NCBI RefSeq assembly: GCF_006715725.1
Contig: NZ_VFNU01000001.1
Coordinates: forward strand, 3,596,001-3,660,000
Source: Nocardioides sp. SLBN-35
GTDB lineage: Bacteria > Actinomycetota > Actinomycetes > Propionibacteriales > Nocardioidaceae
Length of the DNA: 64,000 nt
Reading direction: 5' to 3'
Part shown: one piece after another, positions 50,686 through 58,869 of the stretch
Layout: every line of letters begins with the position of its first letter
How positions within the stretch are numbered: position 1 is the stretch's first letter
Translations under genes and position numbers: made by a program
Notes under the pieces: generated by a model
Seen by the model: only the letters and a program-made list of their open reading frames with translations
Databases searched by the model: none
Told to the model about the DNA's origin: nothing

Positions 50686-52625
50686 GCTCCCCCCACGTCC
50701 ACCACTTCCCGTTCAGCGCCGTGGTCGGCGCCGACGGCCCCGAAGGGCCGGACCCGATGGCGCTGGCCCTGATCCTCACCACGATCGCCCCCGAGGTCGG
50801 GGGCGTGCTGGTGCGCGGCGAGAAGGGCACCGCCAAGTCGACGATCGTTCGCGCCCTGGCAGCCGTGCTCCCACCGGTCGACGAGCGGCCGGTGCCCCTC
50901 GTGGAGCTGCCGATCGGCGCCACGGAGGACCGGGTCACCGGCTCGATCAACCTCGAGAGCGCGCTGGCGGAGGGCAAGGCGGAGTACGAGCCCGGGCTAC
51001 TGGCCAAGGCCCACCGCGGGATCCTGTACGTCGACGAGGTCAACCTGCTGCACGACCACCTCGTCGACCTGCTGCTCGACGCAGCCGCGATGGGCCGCGC
51101 GACCGTCGAGCGCGACGGGGTCTCGATGACCCACGAGGCGCGGTTCGTGCTGGTCGGCACCATGAACCCCGAGGAGGGCGAGCTGCGCCCGCAGCTGCTC
51201 GACCGGTTCGGCCTGACCGTGGAGGTCGCCGCACCGCGCGACCCGGCGCTGCGGGCCGAGGTGGTCCGCCGGCGGATGGCCTACGACGCCGACCCGGCCG
51301 GGTTCGCCGCCAGGTACGCCGAGGCGGAGTCCGCGCTGCAGGCGCGGATCGCCGCTGCCCGCGCGCTCGTCGGCGAGGTCCGGCTGACCGACGCCGGGCT
51401 GCTCAAGATCGCCGAGGTGTGCGCGGCCTTCGACGTCGACGGCCTGCGCGCCGACATCGTCACGGCCCGCACGGCCGTCGCCCACGCCGCCTGGTCCGGC
51501 CGGTCGCAGGTGAGCCTCGACGACATCCGGGTGGCCGCCCGACTGGCGCTGCCGCACCGTCGGCGCCGCAAGCCGTTCGACGCGCCCGGGCTGGACGAGG
51601 ACCTGCTCGACCAGGTGCTCGGCGACGACGACCTGCCGCCGGAGCCGGACGGCCCCGACGACGGCCCCGAGCCGCAGGGCCCCGCACCGGAGGGTGACGG
51701 CGCTGCCGACGACGCCGACGACACCAACGGCGACCCGGTCGACACCCCCGCTCCCGACAGCGCCCCACCGACCGGCGGCGACGGCACGGGCAGCGCGCCC
51801 AGCAACGTGGCACCGACCGGCGCGGCGTACCGCACCCGGCTGCTGAGCGTCCGCGGCGTCGGCACCGGGACCGCCGGGCGCCGCAGCCGGGCCCGCACCA
51901 GCAACGGCCGCCGGATCGGCGCGACCACCCCCGGCCGACAGGGCGGCAGCGGCGGCACGATCCACCTGACCGAGACCGTCCGGGCCGCGGTCCGCCACCA
52001 GGTCGCGCGCGGGCGGACCGAGGGCCGGCTGCTGCTGGAGCCGGCCGACCTGCGGGTCGCCGTACGCGAGGGACGGGAGTCGAACCTCGTGCTCTTCTGT
52101 GTCGACGCCTCCGGCTCGATGGCCGCACGGCGCCGGATGGAGCAGGTCAAGACGGCGGTGCTGAGCCTGCTGCAGGACGCCTACCAGCGCCGCGACAAGG
52201 TCGGCCTGGTCACCTTCCGCGGCACCGACGCCGAGGTGGCGCTGCCGCCGACCCATTCCGTCGACGCCGCCGCGCAACGGCTCGAGGACCTGCCCTCCGG
52301 CGGCCGGACGCCCCTCGCCGAGGGACTCCTGGAGGCCGCGCACCTGCTCGCCGTCGAGCGCACCCGCGACCCGCAGCGCCGCGCCCTGCTCGTCGTGGTC
52401 ACCGACGGCCGAGCGACCGCGGGTGCCGACGCCGTGCTCCGCTCCCGGATGGCCGCGGGCCTGCTCGCGGAGGCCGGGGTCGCCAGCGTGGTGGTCGACT
52501 GCGAGTCCGGCCCGATGCGGATGGGCCTGGCGGCCACGCTCGCCGAGCACCTCGGCGCCGAGCACGTCCCGATCGGCGAGGTCAGCGCCGAGGCGCTGGT
52601 CGACGTGACCCGGCGAGCCGCATGA
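50682..52625 (+). CDS. Chelatase I-D fusion (MgCl/cobaltochelatase ATPase plus VWA subunit)
   Basis: This 647-residue protein has an N-terminal AAA+ domain (Walker [10 protein letters not shown] at about residues 47-55, Walker [11 protein letters not shown], sensor [11 protein letters not shown]) and a C-terminal VWA domain with the MIDAS motif [12 protein letters not shown] near residue 475. An acidic, Pro-rich, low-complexity linker (residues ~310-390) joins them. It is the ATP-driven part of cobalt insertion into hydrogenobyrinic acid diamide and needs the large CobN subunit, which is not in the window. Homologues in mycobacteria are Rv2850c-like. Confidence 0.88.
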   Translation: MSSPHVHHFPFSAVVGADGPEGPDPMALALILTTIAPEVGGVLVRGEKGTAKSTIVRALAAVLPPVDERPVPLVELPIGATEDRVTGSINLESALAEGKAEYEPGLLAKAHRGILYVDEVNLLHDHLVDLLLDAAAMGRATVERDGVSMTHEARFVLVGTMNPEEGELRPQLLDRFGLTVEVAAPRDPALRAEVVRRRMAYDADPAGFAARYAEAESALQARIAAARALVGEVRLTDAGLLKIAEVCAAFDVDGLRADIVTARTAVAHAAWSGRSQVSLDDIRVAARLALPHRRRRKPFDAPGLDEDLLDQVLGDDDLPPEPDGPDDGPEPQGPAPEGDGAADDADDTNGDPVDTPAPDSAPPTGGDGTGSAPSNVAPTGAAYRTRLLSVRGVGTGTAGRRSRARTSNGRRIGATTPGRQGGSGGTIHLTETVRAAVRHQVARGRTEGRLLLEPADLRVAVREGRESNLVLFCVDASGSMAARRRMEQVKTAVLSLLQDAYQRRDKVGLVTFRGTDAEVALPPTHSVDAAAQRLEDLPSGGRTPLAEGLLEAAHLLAVERTRDPQRRALLVVVTDGRATAGADAVLRSRMAAGLLAEAGVASVVVDCESGPMRMGLAATLAEHLGAEHVPIGEVSAEALVDVTRRAA

Positions 52626-53266
52626 GCACGAGCCTGTACGACGTCATCGAGCGCCGCCGCGACGTCCGGGCCGAGTTCACCGGCTCCCCCGTGCCCGACG
52701 CCGTGCTGCACCGTGTCCTCGAGGCGGCGCACCGCGCGCCGAGCGTCGGCATGACCCAGCCGTGGGACTTCGTGCTGGTGCGCGATCCCGGGCTGCGGCG
52801 CAGGTTCCGCGACCACGTCGCCACCGAGCGCGACACCTTCGCGGCCTCGCTGCCGCCCGAGCGGCGCACCGCCTTCGACAGGATCAAGGTCGAGGGGATC
52901 TGCGAGTCGTCGCTGGGCGTCGTGGTCACCCACAGCCAGGCCCGCGGCGGCACGCACGTGCTCGGCCGGCACGCGATCGCCGACGCCGGCCTCTACTCCA
53001 CCGTGCTGGCGATCCAGAACCTCTGGCTCGCCGCGACCGCCGAAGGTCTCGGGCTGGGCTGGGTCTCGTTCTATCGCGAGGACTTCCTCCGGTCCCTGCT
53101 GGGGATCCCGGCCGACGTACGCCCGGTCGCCTGGCTCTGCCTCGGCACCGTCAGCCACCTGGAGACCGTGCCCGACCTCGAGCGGCACGGGTGGCGCTCG
53201 CGCCGCCCGCTCGCCGACGCCATCCACGAAGACACCTGGCAAGCAAGGGAGACCGACCATGCCTGA
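52622..53266 (+). CDS. bluB: 5,6-dimethylbenzimidazole synthase
   Basis: This 214-residue flavin-destructase cannibalises FMNH2 with O2 to make the B12 lower ligand DMB. It has the nitroreductase-like fold with BluB features: [30 protein letters not shown], and [10 protein letters not shown]; the Asp/Ser positions of BluB lie in these blocks. The ATG overlaps the chelatase stop by 4 bp. Together with CobT this gives the cell endogenous DMB under aerobic conditions. Confidence 0.92.
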   Translation: MSTSLYDVIERRRDVRAEFTGSPVPDAVLHRVLEAAHRAPSVGMTQPWDFVLVRDPGLRRRFRDHVATERDTFAASLPPERRTAFDRIKVEGICESSLGVVVTHSQARGGTHVLGRHAIADAGLYSTVLAIQNLWLAATAEGLGLGWVSFYREDFLRSLLGIPADVRPVAWLCLGTVSHLETVPDLERHGWRSRRPLADAIHEDTWQARETDHA

Positions 53267-53855
53267 GGGCCAGCCGCTCGTCGTACCCGATGACGGGCTG
53301 ACCACCCGCCAACGCCGCAACCGGCCGCTCGTGATGGTGCACACCGGTGACGGCAAGGGGAAGTCGACCGCCGCCTTCGGGCTGGCGCTGCGCGGCTGGA
53401 ACCAGGGCTGGGACATCGGGGTGTTCCAGTTCGTGAAGTCCGCGAAGTGGCGCCTCGGCGAGCAGACCGCCTTCGAGCGGCTCCCCCCTGGGAACGGCAC
53501 CGTCGAGTGGCACAAGATGGGCTCCGGCTGGTCCTGGTCGCGCAAGGCCGGGTCCGAGGAGGACCACGCCGCCGACGCGGCCGAGGGCTGGGCGGAGATC
53601 AAGCGGCGGATCGCGGCCGAGCAGCACGACCTGTACCTGCTCGACGAGTTCACGTACCCGATCAACTGGGGCTGGGTCGACATCGACGACGTCGTGGAGA
53701 CCCTCGCCAACCGGCCCGGCCACCAGCACGTCGTGATCACCGGCCGCCGCGCCGACCCCAAGCTGGTCGAGCTCGCCGACCTGGTCACCGAGATGACCAA
53801 GGTCAAGCACCCGATGGACGCCGGCCAGAAGGGCCAGAAGGGCATCGAGTGGTAG
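53259..53855 (+). CDS. cobO: Cob(I)yrinic acid a,c-diamide adenosyltransferase
   Basis: This 198-residue CobA/BtuR-type enzyme attaches the 5'-deoxyadenosyl ligand to cobalt(I). The unusual P-loop is HTGDGKGKSTAAFGLALR near residue 28, followed by FQFVKSAKWRLGEQ, and LYLLDEFTYPINWGW, HVVITGRRADPKL toward the C-terminus. AAGGGAG precedes the ATG. It overlaps bluB by 8 bp and cobB by 7 bp. Confidence 0.95.
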   Translation: MPEGQPLVVPDDGLTTRQRRNRPLVMVHTGDGKGKSTAAFGLALRGWNQGWDIGVFQFVKSAKWRLGEQTAFERLPPGNGTVEWHKMGSGWSWSRKAGSEEDHAADAAEGWAEIKRRIAAEQHDLYLLDEFTYPINWGWVDIDDVVETLANRPGHQHVVITGRRADPKLVELADLVTEMTKVKHPMDAGQKGQKGIEW

Positions 53856-55192
53856 CCCTGGCCCGCATCGTCGTCGCCGCCCCGGCCACCGGGCAGGGCA
53901 AGACGACCGTCGCCACCGGCCTGATGGCCGCACTGGCGGCCGCGGGCCACGAGGTCAGCGGGCACAAGGTCGGCCCCGACTACATCGACCCCGGCTACCA
54001 CGCGCTCGCCTGCGGGCGTCCCGGCCGCAACCTGGACCCCCACCTGGTCGGCGAGGAGCTCGTCGCTCCCCTGCTGCTGCACGGTGCGGCCGGCGCCGAC
54101 GTCGCGGTCGTCGAGGGCGTGATGGGCCTGTACGACGGCCGGATCGGCGGCAACGGCTTCTCCTCCACCGCGCATGTCGCGGCGCTGACCCGGACCCCCG
54201 TGGTGCTCGTCGTCGACATCTCCCGATCCTCGCGCTCGATCGGCGCTGTCGTGCACGGGATGGCGACCTGGGACCCGACCGTCACGGTCGCAGGGGTGAT
54301 CCTCAACCAGGCCGGCTCGGCGCGGCACGCGCACGAGGTCCGCTCCTCGATCTCCCTGCCCGTGCTGGGCGTGCTCCCCCGCGACGCCACGATCGCCACC
54401 CCCTCGCGGCACCTGGGCCTGGTCACCGCCGCCGAGCGCGGGGGGTCCGAGGATGTCGTGGCCCGGCTGGCCGAGGTGGTCGCCGAGCACGTCGACCTGG
54501 ACGCCGTCCTCACCCTCGCCCGCACGGCCCCGCCCCTCGAAGCGACCCCCTGGACCGCCGACCCGGCGCGAAGTGGCTCAGCAATCCCGCCGACCCGGCA
54601 GAAAGTGGCCGTCGCGGCGGGCCGAGCCTTCACCTTCCGGTACGCCGAGACCGCCGAGCTCCTCGCCGCCCACGGCTGCGACGTCGTCCCCTTCGACCCC
54701 GCCCACGACGAGACGCTCCCCGACGGCACCGCGGGCCTCTATCTCGGCGGCGGCTTCCCCGAGGTGCACGCCGCCGACCTGACGGCCAACAGCACCCTCC
54801 GGGCCCGGATCAGGGAGGCAGTGCTCGACGGACTGCCGACCGTCGCCGAGTGCGCCGGCCTGCTCTACCTGTGCCGCACCCTCGACGGTGCCCCCATGGC
54901 GGGGGTCCTCGACGCCGATGCCGCGATGACCGACCGACTCACCCTGCGCTACCCCGTCGCCACCGCACCGGCCGACACCCTGCTCACCCGCGTGGGCGAG
55001 CAGGTGACCGGTCACGAGTTCCACCGCACCACGGTCACCCCGACGGTCGCCGGGACCCCGGCCTGGACCGTCGACGGCGCGGCCGTCGGCTTCGCTTCGC
55101 CGACCCTGCACGCGTCGTACCTCCACACGCACTGGGCCGGCCATCCCCACCTGGCACAGCGCTTCGCCGAGGCGGTGCACGCCCATGGTTGA
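53849..55192 (+). CDS. cobB: Cobyrinate a,c-diamide synthase
   Basis: This 447-residue glutamine-dependent amidotransferase amidates the a and c carboxylates. The N-terminal dethiobiotin-synthetase-like domain has APATGQGKTTVATGL and VEGVMGLYDG; the C-terminal class-I glutaminase has GGGFPEVHA, the nucleophile Cys in VAECAGLLYL and the His in GHEFHRTT. The inter-domain linker (~residues 230-252) contains an imperfect direct repeat. The GTG start overlaps the cobO stop codon. Confidence 0.93.
   Translation: MVALARIVVAAPATGQGKTTVATGLMAALAAAGHEVSGHKVGPDYIDPGYHALACGRPGRNLDPHLVGEELVAPLLLHGAAGADVAVVEGVMGLYDGRIGGNGFSSTAHVAALTRTPVVLVVDISRSSRSIGAVVHGMATWDPTVTVAGVILNQAGSARHAHEVRSSISLPVLGVLPRDATIATPSRHLGLVTAAERGGSEDVVARLAEVVAEHVDLDAVLTLARTAPPLEATPWTADPARSGSAIPPTRQKVAVAAGRAFTFRYAETAELLAAHGCDVVPFDPAHDETLPDGTAGLYLGGGFPEVHAADLTANSTLRARIREAVLDGLPTVAECAGLLYLCRTLDGAPMAGVLDADAAMTDRLTLRYPVATAPADTLLTRVGEQVTGHEFHRTTVTPTVAGTPAWTVDGAAVGFASPTLHASYLHTHWAGHPHLAQRFAEAVHAHG
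54557..54609. repeat. Imperfect direct repeat inside cobB linker
   Basis: GCCGACCCGGCGCGAAGTGGC and, about 32 bp later, GCCGACCCGGCAGAAAGTGGC lie between the synthetase and glutaminase domains of CobB. The second copy leads straight into the conserved VAVAAGRAFTF block. The unit size is not a multiple of three, so the copies are read in different frames. Confidence 0.4.
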
Positions 55193-56174
55193 CCTGCGCC
55201 ACCACGGCGACGTCGAGGCGCGCGGGATGCTCGACCTCGCCGTCAACGTGTACGACGGCCCGCGGCCCGGGTGGCTCACCGCAGCCCTGCGCGCCTCACT
55301 GGACGAGGTCGGCGCCTACCCGGACCCGGCCCTCGCGCGGCGTGCCGTGGCCGCCCACCACGGGCGGGCGGAGGACGACGTGCTCGTCACCGCCGGCGCC
55401 GCGGAGGCGTTCACGCTCGTCGCCCGGCTGCATGCCTGGCGGCGCCCGGTCGTGGTGCACCCGCAGTTCACCGAGCCGCACGCCGCCCTCGAGCAGGCCG
55501 GCCACGCGGTCACGGAGGTCGTGCTGCGCGAGCCGTTCGTCCTCGACCCGGCACTCGTCCCCGAGGACGCCGACCTCGTGGTCCTCGGCAACCCGACCAA
55601 CCCGACCGGCGTGCTGCACCCGGCAGCCACGCTTTCGGCACTCCGCGCACCCGGCCGGCTGGTCGTGGTCGACGAGGCGTTCATGGACTGCGTGCCGGGC
55701 GAGCCCGACTCGCTGTCGGGCGTACCTCTCGACGGGCTGGTCGTGCTCCGCTCGCTGACCAAGCACTGGGGCATCCCCGGCATCCGCGCGGGCTACGTCG
55801 TGGGCGACCCGCGGGCGATCGCCGGCCTGGCGCGCGCACAGACGCCCTGGTCGGTCGGCACCACCGCCGCGGCCGCCGTGATCGCCTGCCTGACCCCCCA
55901 GGCGTCGCAGGAGGCCCGCAGCAGGGCCGAGCAGCTCCAGGACTGGCGCGAGCACCTCGAGAAGGGGCTCGCCGACCTCGGGATCCACCACCTCGCCTCG
56001 GCCGCTTCCTTCGTGCTCGCCCGGGCCGGCACCGGTGTGCACGCGGCGCTGCGGAAGCAGGGCATCGCCGTACGACGGGCCGACACCTTCCCCGGCCTGG
56101 ACGACAGCTGGGTCCGGATCGCTGTCCGACCACCGGACACGACCGACATCCTGCTGGCAGCGCTCAGGAGCTAG
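55185..56174 (+). CDS. cobC: CobC/CobD-type PLP aminotransferase-like protein (threonine-phosphate decarboxylase-like)
   Basis: This 329-residue fold-type-I PLP enzyme resembles histidinol-phosphate aminotransferase. PLP-binding residues are in VLGNPTNPTGVL, VVDEAFMDC and the lysine in RSLTKHWGIPGIRAGY. In B12 operons this group makes (R)-1-amino-2-propanol phosphate for the nucleotide loop, or acts with CobD in Pseudomonas-type pathways. The ATG lies 8 bp inside cobB, the last gene before the operon end. Exact chemistry is inferred. Confidence 0.82.
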   Translation: MVDLRHHGDVEARGMLDLAVNVYDGPRPGWLTAALRASLDEVGAYPDPALARRAVAAHHGRAEDDVLVTAGAAEAFTLVARLHAWRRPVVVHPQFTEPHAALEQAGHAVTEVVLREPFVLDPALVPEDADLVVLGNPTNPTGVLHPAATLSALRAPGRLVVVDEAFMDCVPGEPDSLSGVPLDGLVVLRSLTKHWGIPGIRAGYVVGDPRAIAGLARAQTPWSVGTTAAAAVIACLTPQASQEARSRAEQLQDWREHLEKGLADLGIHHLASAASFVLARAGTGVHAALRKQGIAVRRADTFPGLDDSWVRIAVRPPDTTDILLAALRS

Positions 56175-56496
56175 CGGCACCGCCCGCGGACGCCGCCACG
56201 ACCGCCGAGGTCACCGCCGAGGTCACCGCCGCGCTGACCGCGGCGCTGGCTGTCGTGACAGCAGCACTCGCCGCCGCTCCCGGCCACTCACCGCGCGCGA
56301 TGTCCTTTGCCCGCGCGCGGTCATGCGCCGGCGTACCGATCGGGACCGTCGAGACCACGCGGAGCCGCGCCCGCTTCGGCGCCCCCTCCACCTCGCAGCG
56401 CGCCGCCCGGTACCGGATCGGTCTCGGTCGACCCGAGCAGGCTCTGTCCCGAGGTCGGGTCGGTCGTGATCAGGACCAGGTCACCGGCCATGGACA
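56164..56496 (-). pseudogene. Degenerate GPP34 (GOLPH3-like) family gene
   Basis: On the minus strand, an N-terminal piece MAGDLVLITTDPTSGQSLLGS (shown to its first 20 residues or so) ends in GGAL, the place where GPP34 proteins continue LxDLAL. After an apparent ~30-bp deletion and frameshift near 56395, a second frame resumes with EVEGAPKRARLRVVSTVPIG and then runs into Ala/Val-rich low-complexity sequence with a small tandem GAGGTCACCGCC repeat. The two frames together look like a decayed gene of the actinobacterial GPP34 phosphoprotein family. It overlaps the 3' end of cobC. Confidence 0.5.
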
Positions 56497-56659
56497 TGGC
56501 TCGAGCGTAGAGGGCCGTACCTCGTCCAGAGGTCGTCGATTGGGCAGAGACCGCACGTGAAGGGCCCGAAATGTTGCGGTTTGGGACCAAACCGCAGCAT
56601 CACGACCCGCGGCGCCAGCGGACAGCTCCCCGCCAAGACCCGCGATGCCCTAGAGTCCT

Positions 56660-56780
56660 TCCTGCAGGCACGAGGAAGCCGGTGAGAGTCCGGCACAGTC
56701 GCGCTACTGTGACACCGCCTCCGCCCCAGCAACCACAGCAGGGTCGGGTTCGGTGAAGTCAGGAACGAGTGCCTGCGCAC
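56660..56780 (+). ncRNA. Cobalamin riboswitch upstream of cbtBA
   Basis: The conserved strands are CCTGCAGGCACGAGGAAGCC, GGTGAGAGTCCGGCACAG, CGCGCTACTGTGA and, after a variable arm, AGTCAGGAACGAGTGCCTGC. The 5' and 3' ends pair (GCAGGCAC / GTGCCTGC). This shorter form is the one usually found before cbtAB cobalt transporters. It ends about 50 bp before cbtB. Confidence 0.93.
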
Positions 56781-56829
56781 ACCTCACATCCACTGACCAG
56801 GGACGCTGAATCCCTGAGGAGGCAACAAA

Positions 56830-57051
56830 ATGTCGCAGTCCTCTGCCACCCCTCTCGCCGCACCGGCCGTCCAGGTCCCGGTCGTCCCGCTCCTGCAGCT
56901 CGGCACCTGGGTCGTCTTCTTCGGCCTGCTCGCCATGCTGGCGATCTTCTTCGTGAGCGCCGACCAGGGTGCGATCTCGCTCCCCGCCGGCAACGCCGTG
57001 CACGAGTGGGTCCACGACGCCCGCCACCTGCTCGGCTACCCCTGCCACTGA
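56830..57051 (+). CDS. cbtB: Cobalt transporter subunit CbtB
   Basis: This 73-residue single-pass membrane protein has one helix (LLQLGTWVVFFGLLAMLAIF) and the C-terminal His motif HEWVHDARHLLGYPCH, typical of CbtB, which may bind Co2+ on the outside. TGAGGAGG 7 nt upstream is a strong ribosome-binding site. It is the first gene behind the second B12 riboswitch, and cbtA follows 6 bp later. Confidence 0.93.
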   Translation: MSQSSATPLAAPAVQVPVVPLLQLGTWVVFFGLLAMLAIFFVSADQGAISLPAGNAVHEWVHDARHLLGYPCH

Positions 57052-57057
57052 CCTGCC

Positions 57058-57885
57058 GTGGGCAGCGTTCCCGGGGACAGGTCTGTCCTCAGCCCGGCCG
57101 CCTTCCTCCTCCGCGGACTCGCGGTGGGCCTGGTCGCCGGCCTGATCGCCTTCGTCGTCGCGTTCGCCTTCGGTGAGCCGTACGTCGACGACGCCATCGC
57201 GCTCGAGGAGTCGGCTGCCGCGCAGGCACCCGCTGACGACGCGGACACCGCCGGCCACGCCGAGCACGCCGAGGAGCCGGCCGACGAGGCCGGGATGGTC
57301 GAGATCTCGCGCGAGAACCAGAAGAGCTGGGGCCTGCTGACCGGCACCCTCGCCATCGGGGCCGCCCTCGGCGGCCTGAGCTCCCTCGCCGCGGCCGCCG
57401 TGCTCGGCCGGCTCGGGCTCTCCGCGCGCGGATCCACCGCGCTGGTGGCGCTGCTCGGGTTCGTGGCGGTCACGCTCGTGCCGTTCACGAAGTACCCCGC
57501 CACGCCGCCCGCGGTCGGCAGCGGCGACACGATCGGCGGCCGCACGGCGTCGTACTTCGGGCTGCTGCTGGTCTCGGTCCTCGCCGCCATCGCCGTGGTC
57601 GTGTTCGCCAACCGCCTGCGCAAGAGGTACGACGGCTGGACGGCCGCCTTCATCGGCGCCGGCGCCTACGTGGCGGTGGTCTCCGTCGCCGCGTACCTGC
57701 TGCCGACGGTCAACGAGCTCGGCGACTTCCCGGCCGACACGCTGTGGTACTTCCGCCGCTCCTCGCTGATCACCCTCGCCGCCCTCTGGGCGAGCATCGG
57801 CGTCGGCCTGACCGTCCTGGTCGGCCGGCTCCACGACCGAGCGGCGGCGGACCTCGCCCGCCGCGAGCTCGCCGCCAGCCTGTGA
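57058..57885 (+). CDS. cbtA: Cobalt transporter subunit CbtA
   Basis: This 275-residue membrane protein with about 6 hydrophobic segments begins FLLRGLAVGLVAGLIAF, like CbtA. The first extracytoplasmic loop is acidic and His-containing (DDADTAGHAEHAEEPADEAG), suggesting metal binding. With CbtB it is the predicted cobalt importer controlled by cobalamin. The GTG start is used; the end overlaps cobD by 4 bp. Confidence 0.9.
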   Translation: MGSVPGDRSVLSPAAFLLRGLAVGLVAGLIAFVVAFAFGEPYVDDAIALEESAAAQAPADDADTAGHAEHAEEPADEAGMVEISRENQKSWGLLTGTLAIGAALGGLSSLAAAAVLGRLGLSARGSTALVALLGFVAVTLVPFTKYPATPPAVGSGDTIGGRTASYFGLLLVSVLAAIAVVVFANRLRKRYDGWTAAFIGAGAYVAVVSVAAYLLPTVNELGDFPADTLWYFRRSSLITLAALWASIGVGLTVLVGRLHDRAAADLARRELAASL

Positions 57886-58793
57886 GGGCTGCCGGACTCC
57901 TGCTCGGGTACGCCGCGGATCGGCTCCTCGCCGATCCGCGGCGTGGTCATCCCGTCGCCGGCTTCGGTCGGGTCGCGGCCGCACTGGAGCGGAGCCTGTG
58001 GCGTGACGACCGCGCCACCGGGGTGCTGTACGCCGGCACCCTGGTCGGCGGCGCCGTGGTGCTCGGCGTCGCGGCCGAGCGCGCCCTGCCCGGCCCGCTC
58101 CCCCGCACGCTCGTCACCGCGGCCGCCACCTGGGCGGTCCTCGGCGGCACCTCCCTGGACCGCGAGACCACCACGGTCGCCCGGCTCCTGGCGACGGAGG
58201 ACCTTCCGGCAGCACGACGGCAGCTGACCCACCTGGTCGGGCGCGACACGACGCGCCTCGATGAGGCCGAGGTGGTCCGGGCGACCCTCGAGTCGCTGGC
58301 CGAGAACACCAGCGACGCCGTGGTCGCGCCGCTCGTGTGGGGCGCCGTCGCCGGCGTACCCGGCCTGGTGGGCTACCGCGCCGCCAACACCCTCGACGCG
58401 ATGGTCGGGCACCGCAGCGCGCGGTACGAGCGGTTCGGCTGGGCCGCCGCGCGCCTCGACGACCTGCTCAACCTGCCCGGCTCGCGGCTCACGGCCGCCC
58501 TCGCCACCGCCCTCGGCACCGACCCGCGAGGAGCGTGGCGGGCCTGGCGTCGGGACGCGGCCGGCCACCCCAGCCCCAACGCCGGTCCGGTCGAGGCCGC
58601 CTTCGCCGGCGCACTCGGCATCCGGCTGGGCGGCACCAACGACTACGGCGGCCGGGTCGAGCACCGCGCGGTGATGGGCGACGGGCCGGCACCGGTTCGT
58701 GCCGACCTGGACCGGGCGCGCGCCCTCGCCGGTCGCATCGGCACCGCTGCGGCCCTCCTCGCCGCGGCCGTCGCGCTCCGCCGCCACATCTGA
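57882..58793 (+). CDS. cobD: Adenosylcobinamide-phosphate synthase (CbiB/CobD)
   Basis: This 303-residue membrane enzyme attaches aminopropanol (or its phosphate) to adenosylcobyric acid. Family landmarks are ADRLLADPRRGHPVAGFG at the N-terminus, EVVRATLESLAENTSDAVVAPL, GYRAANTLDAMVGHR, and SPNAGPVEAAFAGALGIRLGG (in part) near the C-terminus. The GTG start overlaps cbtA (GTGA), so it shares the second B12 riboswitch rather than the main operon's. Confidence 0.93.
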   Translation: MRAAGLLLGYAADRLLADPRRGHPVAGFGRVAAALERSLWRDDRATGVLYAGTLVGGAVVLGVAAERALPGPLPRTLVTAAATWAVLGGTSLDRETTTVARLLATEDLPAARRQLTHLVGRDTTRLDEAEVVRATLESLAENTSDAVVAPLVWGAVAGVPGLVGYRAANTLDAMVGHRSARYERFGWAAARLDDLLNLPGSRLTAALATALGTDPRGAWRAWRRDAAGHPSPNAGPVEAAFAGALGIRLGGTNDYGGRVEHRAVMGDGPAPVRADLDRARALAGRIGTAAALLAAAVALRRHI

Positions 58794-58869
58794 CCCACAA
58801 TTCGGGTATCAACCGGCCGCGTTCCCGACTCCGTGGGTGTCAGTCACACCCCTCGGAAAGGAACCTGAC

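Noticed and set aside
56164..56391. 75-codon minus-strand frame as an intact gene
   Set aside because: It lacks a proper start and continues a GPP34-like sequence whose N-terminus is in another frame; better explained as part of a pseudogene.
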